Positions 1-8,619 of a DNA stretch of 18,267 nucleotides are shown piece by piece. Below the pieces are notes generated by a model. It ran no database searches. It had not been told where the DNA came from and saw only the letters and a list, made by a program, of their open reading frames with translations. Every line of letters begins with the position of its first letter. Within the stretch, counting starts at the first letter, position 1. Both the position numbers and the translations under genes were made by a program. Origin of the DNA: CAZZKF01 sp964654995 (GTDB lineage Bacteria > Pseudomonadota > Alphaproteobacteria > CAZZKF01); NCBI GenBank assembly GCA_964654995.1, contig CAZZKF010000049.1, forward strand, positions 1-18,267, given 5' to 3'.

Positions 1-21
1 TCTCCTAACCATATGACATCC

Positions 22-39
22 ATAAGGAAAATTCCTTAT
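22..39. repeat. Short inverted repeat at the left edge
   Basis: Arms ATAAGGAA and TTCCTTAT are perfect complements separated by AA. The repeat lies downstream of the minus-strand membrane protein gene, so it could form a weak hairpin at the end of that transcript, but no T-tract follows. It could equally be a regulator-binding palindrome. Nothing else is recognisable in bases 1-88. Confidence 0.35.
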
Positions 40-88
40 CTATGCCAGCCCCAAACCCTATTGGTGGGAATTGCCCGTGAATCCAAGC

Positions 89-631
89 TCAACCGCTCGA
101 ACTCGACGTCAGTGGGGGTGATGTCAACGGAACAATCCAATCCCAACCCATAAAGTAGGTTGCAAGAAATCCGACTATACAAACTCCAATCAACGTAAAT
201 GTGAGGCGATCTGGCATCTCTCCTCGAAATCCGAACGGCCTTAGAAAATTGGCCCGTATTTTCTTCCCCGCTTGCTCAACGGGAATCTTGTCCCACAGCT
301 CTAATTGTTCGATCATTTGTTTGCCTTTTGAATGTGATATGATGTGCATAGTAATGACACCTTTTTCTCGGCCCATACGGCGTTCTATTATATATCCAAC
401 AAATAAATAAGACCCCAAGTGATACCGAATTAGTTTGTCGGCAAGGTGAAAAAGATATAATACTACTGCGGCAACCAGCAATAGCAGACTACTTTTATAC
501 TGAAGTGATAACCCTATGATTGATATAATTGTAATTCCAAAAAATATTGCGGTCCGCAATCTTACATCTAAGAATGATCTAATAGAGGCGTAGCATTCCG
601 CAAGTTCTATCTCGTCATATTTGTTGGTCAT
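89..631 (-). CDS. Small integral membrane protein, function unknown
   Basis: This 180-residue protein has no family I recognise. Three hydrophobic segments are visible: a pair near residues 30-65 (rich in I, L and V, split by QYKSS), and one near residues 140-165 ending in MGWDW. Between them is a basic, probably cytoplasmic stretch of about 75 residues. The C-terminal tail is Thr/Ser/Pro-rich. I chose the ATG at 631 because GGAGG (minus strand, 641-645) lies 9 bases upstream. The frame stays open to a TTG at 652, but that start would place the Shine-Dalgarno inside the gene. Base composition is much more AT-rich than the genes to its right, suggesting separate ancestry. The IS1380-family remnant begins directly upstream, so the original promoter may have been replaced or lost. 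Confidence 0.6.
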   Translation of the reverse strand: MTNKYDEIELAECYASIRSFLDVRLRTAIFFGITIISIIGLSLQYKSSLLLLVAAVVLYLFHLADKLIRYHLGSYLFVGYIIERRMGREKGVITMHIISHSKGKQMIEQLELWDKIPVEQAGKKIRANFLRPFGFRGEMPDRLTFTLIGVCIVGFLATYFMGWDWIVPLTSPPLTSSSSG

Positions 632-655
632 CTTCTTTGGCCTCCGGTGCAACTT

Positions 656-1443
656 GATCCGACATTTCTCAGATAACCCCCAAATTCAGGGAAATCATGC
701 CACCGTTCCACCGCCAAGGGAATTGCGTCCCTTCCGCAGTCATCTGATGGCCTGATTTTGGAGATCGGCCTCGTTTGGAATGCTATTCGTCCAGATTTTC
801 TGCCACTCAGACACACCCCTCTTGTCGTCTGTACTTGGCCATCGATTACCGTGGCCTACGCCGGAGCGAGTCTTGGTCGCAGATGATCAAGCATGCTCAG
901 TATTTTCCGGAACAGTTCCCTTGGCACTGCCACCTCGGCCAATTGGAACGTGACGTACCGGCCATGGCTGAGCACCTTAGTACCGATTTTCACCAATTTC
1001 TCCCGCAGCGTGGTCAGCGACCGGTACTCGACCTTCTTTGGCAAAGCTAGCGTCCGCATCAAGCTGGCGAGATTGTAGGTTAGGGCATGAAGCTGGAGCC
1101 GGACGGCATTGTGGCTGAACAAACGGCATAACAGCCGCGTCCACCGGATGGCGTTCTTGCCTTCCTTGATATACTATTCCACTTTACCCGGCTGATTGTA
1201 GAAAGCGAGCACCCGAACGGCGGGGCGAGACAGGTTGGTAACGATAAAGCCGACACGAGGACAGAGTTCGCCAGGGTGCCATTCCACCTCGGCCACGACC
1301 CGCCCTTTCCTGTTCCACGATCCGGCCTGATAGCTGAAGCTGGCGTAGAAACGGCGCAGATGGTTGGGTGGGTGTCCAACCGGACGACGGAGTAGATGGG
1401 CAATGCGCTCCTGGAGAACTTTGTTGGCGGGAAGACTGATCGT
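656..1443 (-). mobile_element. Remnant of an IS1380-family insertion sequence
   Basis: The stretch holds the C-terminal half of an IS1380-type transposase (856-1443) plus about 200 bases of trailing non-coding DNA (656-855). Trailing DNA of this kind separates the transposase stop from the outer inverted repeat in this family. The outer end is placed near 656 only because the next gene's Shine-Dalgarno begins at 641-645; no matching inverted repeat is found near 1440-1543. The 5' part of the element is missing. The boundaries are therefore approximate. Confidence 0.55.
856..1443 (-). pseudogene. IS1380-family transposase, 5'-truncated with an in-frame stop
   Basis: Read on the minus strand, one frame from about 1443 to 856 gives the C-terminal part of a DDE transposase of the IS1380 family. 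Recognisable blocks in order are LPANKVLQERIAHLLRRPVG, FYASFSYQAGSW, VEWHPGELCPRVGFIVTNLS, FYNQPGKVE, YIKEGKNAIRWTRLLC, NAVRLQLHALTYNLASLMRT and LREKLVKIGTKVLSHGRYVT. A TAG at 1174-1176 falls exactly where the family has Gln before YIKEGK, so a single C-to-T change explains it. The N-terminal half, with the first catalytic aspartates, is absent. The copy cannot encode an active transposase. It lies just past the stop of the large adhesin-like gene, in the same orientation. Confidence 0.8.
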
Positions 1444-1543
1444 GGAACAGGAAGGGGTGCGACGCGTACTATGCGGCCTTTGACCCTTTTCGGGTTTGGA
1501 TTTCGGCGCGCCGGTGCACTCAAAGATTTTTCAACGGGACATC

Positions 1544-4500
1544 CTACCGCCGCCGCACCCGCCAACCGATCGCGAGTATCAGCAGCGATACGCCGATTAT
1601 TGCCAGCGCTGCCCATGCAGATCGCATCCTGTCATCTTCGTAGCGCGTATACTCCTTTAGCGCCCTGATTTCGTCCTTGATCTCCAGCCTTTCCGCCGCA
1701 AGGTCGCGTACCGTGGCAAGCGCTCCCCGCACGTCCTCGCGGGCGGCATTGATGGATTCGATTTGCGCTTCCACCAAGTCGCGCAGCTCCGCGCGCAGAC
1801 CATCATTCTCGGCCTGCAAGTCCTCCAACTGTGCCTGCTGCGCGTTCACCGCCTCGATCAGCGGCGCGATAAAGCCGACATAGTTCACAGATTTGGTGCC
1901 CATTTCATCATCGCCGGTTTGCACAAGCTCAGGGAAGATTTTTTCGACTTCCTGCGCGATCACGCCAAGCTCCAATTGATCGGGATTACTTTTCATACGA
2001 AAGCTGTAGGTATCGATTTGCCACAGACGGTCGAGCACCGTTTCGCTTTCCAGCGGCGTAATATCAGTCTTCAGCCGAATATCGGACACGTCCATAATCG
2101 TGCCGGTATATTTGATCGAACCGGAGACATACAGCGCCACATCCGGCACACTCGTGCCTATCCCGACCCGGCCGGCGGAAGTGAAGACAAAATTCGCATC
2201 TGCCGTGAAGACACCGCCGCTGTTGAACTGTATCCCCCGGTCCGGTGCCCCCGGTGTCGCCGCCGTGGTAATCAAATCCTGCCAGGTTCCTGCCTGATAG
2301 CCTTCGAACGTGCCGCTCTGACTGTTATAGCGCAGCATCCCGTTGACTCCGCCTGGACGCTGGCCCGTATCTCCGCGAGGAATCAGGATCGCATCTGTGC
2401 CCAAAATTTCCAGAGAAACATCGGGATCGGAAGTACCAATGCCCACCGGTCCGCTGCTGTAATAGATATCGCCGGGATCAACACCGATCAGCCATGTGGC
2501 GGAATCCCCGGTAAAGCCGATGGCTGTGCCGGTGAGGTTCGCGACCGGGTTGTTGTTCGCCGTGATCTGTAGCTGCCCGGAAAACGGCCCGTTGCCTGTG
2601 GCTTTGGAGCGCACGTCTATGGCACAACTAGCCGCCCCTGCCAGCGTAAATCCGTTACAGGTATCAGAAGTAATTTCGAAATTCGTGCTGTTGGTCAGTG
2701 ATGTGGCGATCACGCCGGAAGTCGCGCCGCCGGTATTTTGCAGCGTAAAAGTGACCGTGGGTCCGAAAGCCGGATTGGCGGGGCCGACCACATCCATGCC
2801 CGTGGACAGGGTTGGCGACAAAACCAGATTGGCCGGAATGGCCCCCGTATCGCGGCGGACACAGCGGACGTAAAGACTAAGGTTCTTTTCGTTACCGGCG
2901 TTAGATCCATTAAAATCAGCGAAACCGTCACTCATGCGGACATGAACAGAATCCCCTGCCCTGATCTCCGTAGATGACCAGTACTTGTTCGATCCAAGCC
3001 CCCCGATCGCGACCTTGTTCGGATAGATATTGTTAGAGAGTTCACTACTGGCCGGTAAATACCAGTCGGAAAAACCGCCATAGGTCATATTGGCGCAGAA
3101 TTCACCTACCGGGTAAGTGCCGGGCGCTGTGGCTGCTACGCGGGCCATGATGGTGGCTGTATTACCGGCACCGGCGTTTTGACCATCTGTAGTCGAGACA
3201 GCGTTAATATCGACATTTTCAGTCGCCCATTGTTTTAGAAGGGCATCACTAACACCCGGACATGTGGGCGCCGCGCTGTCGTTACAACCGCCCGGTGTCG
3301 CAATGAGGCGATAGCCGTTTGCGCAATGGGCAATCACACCGCCGCCGGCGCTGGAGCCAATTGTGCCACAGGTACCGGTAGACGTGCCGGACAAGCTGGC
3401 GACCGGGTTGTTCTCTACGGTCGCCTGCAAATTTCCGCTATAAGTAAAATCATAAGTCGCCTTTGCCCGCACATCGACGGTGCAGGAAGTGCTGGCGGCC
3501 AGCGTGTTGCCGGAGCAATTATCCGCGCCACCGACAATTTCAAAATTCGTGGTGTTGCTAAGAGACAGCGCAATCACTGCCGATGTCGCGCCGCCATTAT
3601 TGTTCAGGGTAAAGGTGACAGGGGTGCCAAAAGCAGGGTTGCCGACAGAGTTGATATCCATGGTGTCACTACCGCTCGGCGACCAGGCCAGGTTGGCCCC
3701 GGCGACACTCGTCGTCCGGCGCAAACAGCGGACAAGGTGAGTATCGACTTTATCAGTCTGGCTATCCCAATCCGCTACGCCTCCCGTGCTCATGTTAATA
3801 CGTTTGGCATCGGCAGTGGGAGAAGCGCTTGATTCAGTAGACAGCCAATAGCTATTTGCTGCACTCCACTCCCCGATCAAAGCCGCCACAGGAAATACCT
3901 GAAGCTCCAATTCATCGAGTGCCGGCAGATACCAGTCGGTAAAACCATTCAACGTCAGGCCGTTACAATAATCCGCAGCCGGGTGGTTCGGCGGTGGCGC
4001 CGATGTCACCATGATTTGCGTGTTGCCGGGGCCGTCTGTCGTTGAGGAAAGGCCAAGAAATGTGCTCTGGTTCGTTGCCCACTGGCGTGTGTAGCTGTCC
4101 GTTCCCGCCGTACAATCCGGGTTCGTTAGCGTGCCGTCGCAACCGCCATCCATCACGATCAGTTTGTAGGTCGCAAAGCACGCGGCGAGCTTGCCGCCAT
4201 CGGTGGTGGACCCGATGACGCCGCAGGAACCGGTCGCTGTGCCGCTCATGATCGCCTGCGGGCTGTTATCGGCGATGATGTTCAGGGTGCCGCTATAGGC
4301 GCCATCGCCGAATGCCTTGGGGCGCACCTGAATCGTGCAGATGGCACTCGGCGTTAGCACATTGCCGTTACAATTATCGGTTCCGAATTCGAAATTCGTG
4401 GGATTCGAGAGCGCCGTGACAATGCTCTGCGAATCCACGCTCCCGGCATTTTGCACCGTAAAGGTCACATAACTGCCGAAAGCCGGACTGCCCGATCCGG

Positions 4501-7500
4501 TAATATCCATCGTACTGACAACAGCCGGGGTGATGATAAGCGTGGCAAGATTTGTCGTCGCGACGATCTTCGCCCAGTCCGTGCCGTCGCAAATCTGCAT
4601 GTCGCCGAGCGTGCTGTTAAACCGGATCGAGCCGCGCAGGGTCGTGTTGCAGGCAATGCTTTCATCTGCTGCGCGCAGGATACCGGTAATATCCAGCGTC
4701 GCATCCGGGTTGGTATTGATAACCCCCACTCTGCTGGTGTAATAAATTTCCCCGGCTTCGATCCCGTCGAGCCACTTGCCGCCGCTGCCGGTGTTCACCG
4801 CCAGCCAGTTTGTGCCGTCGCAAAGCTCCATCACCGCAGAGGCAGAATTAAACCTTTGCGCCCCGCGCACCGCAGAATCACAAGCGGCTGTATCGTCAAT
4901 GGCCCGCAGCAACCCGCCGCCAACATCAAACAATCCGGCCGATGTGTAAATTAGCCCGGCGCTGGTGAACAGATTACCGCCGGAATTAAAGATCATCTCG
5001 CGGTCGCCGCCCGGTGCCCCGGCCAGAAAGCCGGACCATGTGGTGCCGTTATAACCTTCGAAAATATTGCTTTGGCTGCTAAAGCGGATCATCCCGCTTG
5101 CCGGTGTACCCGGTCGCTGGCTGTCGTCACCCACCGGTAAAACCGCGGCCCCGGTGCCTGCGATATCAAGCTCCGCCCGCGGCGCCGCCGTCCCGATCCC
5201 AACCTGTGGATTGGCGCCGGAGTTGTAGTAGATGTCGTCGGCTGTGCCTTTGAGCCAGATACCAACCGCGTTGGCGAAACCGGAGGCGGTGCCGGACAGG
5301 CCGGAATTATCGCTCGCCGTGCCGTCGGAGACGGTCAGCGTGCTGTTGTAGCTGCCATCGGCGAACGCCTTGGGACGCACATCAAGCGTACAGCTCGCAA
5401 GGGAAGCGAGCGGGTTGCCGGTACAAAGGTCATTGAGAATATCGAAATTGGCGGAACTGGACAGGCTGGCAGTCAGTACCGCGCTCGTGCCCGTGCCCTG
5501 GTTTTGCAGCGTGAAGGTTACAGGCGCTCCCAGAGCCGGGTTGCCCGGCCCAACGACATCCATGCCGCTCTGTGTCGTCGGCGTTAAGACCAGATTCACC
5601 GTCGGGGCGTTTACTTCCGCGCAGTAGAGGCGATTGAAATCGGACCAACACCGACCGTTCACACCACTAATCCACGTCGAATTGACAGCGCTGATAGCTC
5701 CGGCCTTCAATCCAGAACTATCAGAAAGCCCGTCAGTCCAATTCGAGCAATTATCTCCCACTGTTGTGTTCTCTGATATAGAGGCACCAAAAGAAGTAGA
5801 ACTAGTCCAAACATTACCCGTTTGAACGACGCCGTTCTCATCAATATTTATGGGGCTGGCGATTGTCCCGTCCCATAAATCACTCGGACTTGTAGCAATC
5901 ACTGTGCCGTTAATGTCCACTAGCCGGTCCCAGTTATAATCAATCCGGTTAGCGGCCCAGTTAGCTGCTACAGGCTGAGATATAATCGCCCGCCAGGTCC
6001 CGCCCAGAGTCGCCGCATCGGCCTGGGTCTGGCATTTGGCATCGGCACCGATCACACCACCCAGATTGCCTCTATAGGTTGTGCTGGTAGCAAACACGCG
6101 TTTATCAACGCCGGCGCAACCGCCGCCGCCGCAATCGCCTTCGGTGATGATCGACCAGTTGAAGGTGGCGGAACCAATTGTCAGGTCGAGTTGCAGGCGG
6201 GTGCCGGGTGCCGGGGAATTGGCCTGAATCGCGACCGTATCGCCCTCGCTTACCGTGCCGGCAGCGCTCGTAAATGCGCCGCCATTGATGGAGTATTGCG
6301 CGCTCGGATCACCGGCGATGGAAATGGCGATATTTGGTGTTATCCCGGTGATGCTCAGGGTATCTGACTGGATGTTTTGCGCCGCCGCTGTTGCGAACTT
6401 TGTGGCAAATATTAGGCTATTCGGTGTGTCATCGGTTTGCGGTGCCGGTAGCGCCACTCCTTCCACCCTCGTACAGCGCACCCGCTTGCCATAAGTTTTT
6501 GGGTCCCAATTACGGCTAAACGCACCGTTACAAATTGAGCCGTCACCATCATTACAGCTGGCATTTGCAGCATCATACTCATTAGATGTCCAATAATCGT
6601 TACCTGACAAGGTTAACGCCGCATTGGCAGGTGCGAGCTGTGTGTTGAATTCAGTGAAGGAGGGTAGAAACCAGTCCGTCTCTCCATTATGAACCAACTG
6701 GTCACAATAGTAGGCTGCTGGAAGATCAGCAGCGGGTGATGAGCTGAGGGCTAACATGTTAACTGTATTTTGTGCACCATCCGTCGTTTGTACATTTGCT
6801 CCCATGAGATTTGTCGTAAAGTCGTTTTGTGCATATGTTCTTGTGTAGGTATCACCCCCTGAACAGGCCGGTTCATTCAGTGTCCCATCACACCCGCTTT
6901 GCATCGCGATCAAATGCTTGCCCGGTCCGGCATAATCACATTGCACGACAATCCCGCCAAAACCTGTCTGTCCTGTCGCACACGTAAAGCCCGAGCCGAG
7001 TCCCTGCAACACCGCACTGGGCGCATTGTGCTGCGGGATAGTCAGCGTGGCGGAGAACAGCCCGTCACCGCTGGTTTCCGGCTGGATATCGATCTGGCAA
7101 GTTGCGTTCTGCCCCAGCGTATTGCCGGTACAGGTATCCCCGATCACATTGAAATTCGTTGTGTTATCCAGTGTATAGGTCAGCACATTCGATAGCTGGT
7201 CACCCTTGTTGGTGACGGTAAAGGTCACAGTCGCGCCCTGACAGGGCGGCGTACCGCAGCCCGTCACATCCATATCGGTCTTGGTTGGCGGGGAAATCGA
7301 CAGGATAACCCCCGTGCCCGTCGCCGCCACCGTGCGCCAGGCGCTGCCGTCGCAATATTCAACCCCGATGCCGGAGCGGTAGCGGATCGCACCGCCGATG
7401 TTTACGCTGCAAGCGCCGGTGTCATCCCCGATCTTGACCGAGCGCGGCACGAACAGCCGTCCGGTGGAGGTGAAGAGGAAGCCTGCGCTCGATGTGAACA

Positions 7501-7801
7501 GGCCGCCGCTGCTGAAGAAAATTCGGCGGTCGTCGCCGGTGAAAATATCGCAGACAACCTTGGCGCCATCGGCACGGCAGATATTGTTGAGCGTTCCAAC
7601 GTCCCCGACTTCCGGGTCCGATTCATTGATGGCAGGGTCCATCCTGATCCAGTTCGTGCCGTTACAGAACTGGGGCGTGTTGTAGTCCTGGTTGTAGATG
7701 ATATCGCCCTGGATTCCGACAGGACCCGTACAGGCCGCCCAGGCGGGAGAAATAGAAAGAAACAATAACAAAACTACCGAAAATAAATATACTATCCGCA
7801 T
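1544..7801 (-). CDS. Giant modular surface protein with DUF1566/DUF1554 domains, S74 chaperone and C-terminal membrane anchor
   Basis: This 2085-residue protein starts with a signal peptide (about 1-22, ending AWA). Five Ig-like repeats, each beginning LxLxPxxxxxMDV and holding a TGN/C-x-D-V core, lie near 165-272, 734-842, 1084-1190, 1368-1477 and 1655-1760. Lectin-fold-like domains alternate with them: DUF1566 type near 273-444, 1192-1364 and 1479-1651 (DWFLP/DWYLP, YWxS, VRCxR), and DUF1554 type near 562-731. Short CDGTxW or GTTW modules and DIYYxSG..VGIGT segments resemble phage tail-fibre repeats. An S74-type intramolecular chaperone begins at SDIRLK (Ser1906, Lys1911), followed by a coiled coil (about 1985-2050), a membrane helix (about 2062-2080) and RVRRR. 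By family knowledge, S74 domains trimerise and cleave just before that Ser. A surface adhesin is the inferred role. The start is the only ATG that gives a signal peptide; GGGGA lies 10 bases upstream. Confidence 0.85.
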   Translation of the reverse strand: MRIVYLFSVVLLLFLSISPAWAACTGPVGIQGDIIYNQDYNTPQFCNGTNWIRMDPAINESDPEVGDVGTLNNICRADGAKVVCDIFTGDDRRIFFSSGGLFTSSAGFLFTSTGRLFVPRSVKIGDDTGACSVNIGGAIRYRSGIGVEYCDGSAWRTVAATGTGVILSISPPTKTDMDVTGCGTPPCQGATVTFTVTNKGDQLSNVLTYTLDNTTNFNVIGDTCTGNTLGQNATCQIDIQPETSGDGLFSATLTIPQHNAPSAVLQGLGSGFTCATGQTGFGGIVVQCDYAGPGKHLIAMQSGCDGTLNEPACSGGDTYTRTYAQNDFTTNLMGANVQTTDGAQNTVNMLALSSSPAADLPAAYYCDQLVHNGETDWFLPSFTEFNTQLAPANAALTLSGNDYWTSNEYDAANASCNDGDGSICNGAFSRNWDPKTYGKRVRCTRVEGVALPAPQTDDTPNSLIFATKFATAAAQNIQSDTLSITGITPNIAISIAGDPSAQYSINGGAFTSAAGTVSEGDTVAIQANSPAPGTRLQLDLTIGSATFNWSIITEGDCGGGGCAGVDKRVFATSTTYRGNLGGVIGADAKCQTQADAATLGGTWRAIISQPVAANWAANRIDYNWDRLVDINGTVIATSPSDLWDGTIASPINIDENGVVQTGNVWTSSTSFGASISENTTVGDNCSNWTDGLSDSSGLKAGAISAVNSTWISGVNGRCWSDFNRLYCAEVNAPTVNLVLTPTTQSGMDVVGPGNPALGAPVTFTLQNQGTGTSAVLTASLSSSANFDILNDLCTGNPLASLASCTLDVRPKAFADGSYNSTLTVSDGTASDNSGLSGTASGFANAVGIWLKGTADDIYYNSGANPQVGIGTAAPRAELDIAGTGAAVLPVGDDSQRPGTPASGMIRFSSQSNIFEGYNGTTWSGFLAGAPGGDREMIFNSGGNLFTSAGLIYTSAGLFDVGGGLLRAIDDTAACDSAVRGAQRFNSASAVMELCDGTNWLAVNTGSGGKWLDGIEAGEIYYTSRVGVINTNPDATLDITGILRAADESIACNTTLRGSIRFNSTLGDMQICDGTDWAKIVATTNLATLIITPAVVSTMDITGSGSPAFGSYVTFTVQNAGSVDSQSIVTALSNPTNFEFGTDNCNGNVLTPSAICTIQVRPKAFGDGAYSGTLNIIADNSPQAIMSGTATGSCGVIGSTTDGGKLAACFATYKLIVMDGGCDGTLTNPDCTAGTDSYTRQWATNQSTFLGLSSTTDGPGNTQIMVTSAPPPNHPAADYCNGLTLNGFTDWYLPALDELELQVFPVAALIGEWSAANSYWLSTESSASPTADAKRINMSTGGVADWDSQTDKVDTHLVRCLRRTTSVAGANLAWSPSGSDTMDINSVGNPAFGTPVTFTLNNNGGATSAVIALSLSNTTNFEIVGGADNCSGNTLAASTSCTVDVRAKATYDFTYSGNLQATVENNPVASLSGTSTGTCGTIGSSAGGGVIAHCANGYRLIATPGGCNDSAAPTCPGVSDALLKQWATENVDINAVSTTDGQNAGAGNTATIMARVAATAPGTYPVGEFCANMTYGGFSDWYLPASSELSNNIYPNKVAIGGLGSNKYWSSTEIRAGDSVHVRMSDGFADFNGSNAGNEKNLSLYVRCVRRDTGAIPANLVLSPTLSTGMDVVGPANPAFGPTVTFTLQNTGGATSGVIATSLTNSTNFEITSDTCNGFTLAGAASCAIDVRSKATGNGPFSGQLQITANNNPVANLTGTAIGFTGDSATWLIGVDPGDIYYSSGPVGIGTSDPDVSLEILGTDAILIPRGDTGQRPGGVNGMLRYNSQSGTFEGYQAGTWQDLITTAATPGAPDRGIQFNSGGVFTADANFVFTSAGRVGIGTSVPDVALYVSGSIKYTGTIMDVSDIRLKTDITPLESETVLDRLWQIDTYSFRMKSNPDQLELGVIAQEVEKIFPELVQTGDDEMGTKSVNYVGFIAPLIEAVNAQQAQLEDLQAENDGLRAELRDLVEAQIESINAAREDVRGALATVRDLAAERLEIKDEIRALKEYTRYEDDRMRSAWAALAIIGVSLLILAIGWRVRRR

Positions 7802-7811
7802 GCAAATACCG

Positions 7812-7967
7812 TCCCCTTTTGTCCTTACTATTAAACCATATTTTTACTTATATTTCCTTAAAATTAACCAACAATACGCATTTTTATTTACATAGATCAG
7901 TAGTTTAGCACTTCTTCCCCGGTTTTCTTTTTGTTTGATGCCTACATCCGGCGTGGACAAAAGGGGA
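7812..7967. repeat. 13-bp inverted repeat bracketing the divergent promoter region
   Basis: TCCCCTTTTGTCC at 7812-7824 and its exact complement GGACAAAAGGGGA at 7955-7967 flank 130 bases of AT-rich DNA. Each copy lies just upstream of a divergent gene, the surface protein (minus) and the leader ORF/resolvase (plus). In both transcripts the purine end of the repeat lies in the Shine-Dalgarno position. It could be a pair of regulator or recombinase sites, or a shared 5'UTR element. Confidence 0.6.
7847..7874 (-). promoter_or_regulatory. Candidate promoter of the giant surface protein gene
   Basis: On the minus strand TTGTTG (7869-7874) and TATAAG (7847-7852) are separated by 16 bases, inside the most AT-rich stretch near this gene, about 46 bases upstream of its ATG. 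This is a sigma70-like fit found by eye. The AT-rich background makes chance matches likely. Confidence 0.3.
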
Positions 7968-7972
7968 GGGTT

Positions 7973-8047
7973 ATGTCACAATTTCCAGTCTTCCCGTTGC
8001 CGCTCCGGCAGCGGACCTCACTGCAAAATCGCGGGAATAACGGATGA
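7973..8047 (+). CDS. 24-codon leader ORF overlapping the resolvase start
   Basis: ATG at 7973 follows a strong purine run (GGGGAGGG, 7963-7970) and opens a 24-codon frame whose TGA (8045-8047) overlaps the resolvase ATG (8044-8046) as ATGA. The predicted peptide begins MSQFPVFPLPLRQR and has no recognisable domain. The resolvase has only a weak Shine-Dalgarno of its own, so this ORF may serve mainly for translational coupling. The strong ribosome-binding site and the exact overlap are seen; production of the peptide is an inference. Confidence 0.4.
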   Translation: MSQFPVFPLPLRQRTSLQNRGNNG

Positions 8048-8595
8048 AACTCGGCTACGCCCGTGTGTCCACGGACGAACAGACCCTGGCCTTGCAACTC
8101 GATGCCTTGCAGGCGGCGGGCTGCACGCGAATCTTCCGTGACAACGCTACATCCGGTGCCGTGGTGGAGCGGCCCGGCTTGTCCAAAGCCCTGGCTGCTG
8201 TTGGACCGGGCGATGTGCTTGTCGTATGGAAGCTAGACCGGCTGGGCCGGTCCCTGCATCATTTGATCGAGATCATGAACGATCTCAGTGCGCGGGGCGC
8301 TGGCTTTCAGTCTCTATCGGAATCAATCGATACGATGACGGCGGGCGGCAAGCTCGTCTTTCACATTATGGGCGCGCTGGCGGAGTTCGAGCGCGCGCTG
8401 ATAGCCGAGCGGACCAAAGCCGGCATGGACGCCGCGAAAAGGCGGGGTGTTCGCATCGGCCGTCCGCCCAGCCTTAGCGTGCGCCAGGTGCAGGCGGTTC
8501 TCCGCCGCAAAGAAAAAGGCGAGCCTCTGGAAGAGATCGCCGATGAGTTCGATGTGTCCGTGCGGACCCTGCGCCGGGCGCTCAAGGTCGCGTAA
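8044..8595 (+). CDS. Serine recombinase, resolvase/invertase family
   Basis: This 183-residue protein is the usual length of a small resolvase. The N-terminal catalytic domain opens with YARVSTDEQ, with the nucleophilic serine at residue 9. It is followed by the conserved VWKLDRLGRS block and a long E helix (GKLVFHIMGALAEFERALIAER). The C-terminal 40 residues form a helix-turn-helix (LEEIADEFDVSVRTLRRAL). Such enzymes cut and exchange DNA at short sites, resolving cointegrates or multimers or inverting segments. Their sites often lie just upstream of the gene, here the 7802-8043 interval that holds the 13-bp inverted repeat. The gene faces away from the giant surface gene and towards the mobilisation block. 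No partner transposase is present, so a plasmid or island resolution role fits better than a complete transposon. Confidence 0.9.
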   Translation: MKLGYARVSTDEQTLALQLDALQAAGCTRIFRDNATSGAVVERPGLSKALAAVGPGDVLVVWKLDRLGRSLHHLIEIMNDLSARGAGFQSLSESIDTMTAGGKLVFHIMGALAEFERALIAERTKAGMDAAKRRGVRIGRPPSLSVRQVQAVLRRKEKGEPLEEIADEFDVSVRTLRRALKVA

Positions 8596-8619
8596 AGCCC
8601 AACAGATTTGGCTTGCGGA

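Noticed and set aside
1080..1616. A 178-codon minus-strand frame overlapping the transposase remnant
   Set aside because: The family-matching transposase sequence lies in another frame of the same strand; this one is Pro/Arg/Ser-rich noise.
1544..7801. A diversity-generating retroelement acting on the DUF1566/lectin-like domains
   Set aside because: No reverse transcriptase or template repeat is seen in the window, the lectin-like domains are internal rather than at the gene's 3' end, and the differences between copies are general divergence, not changes limited to adenines.
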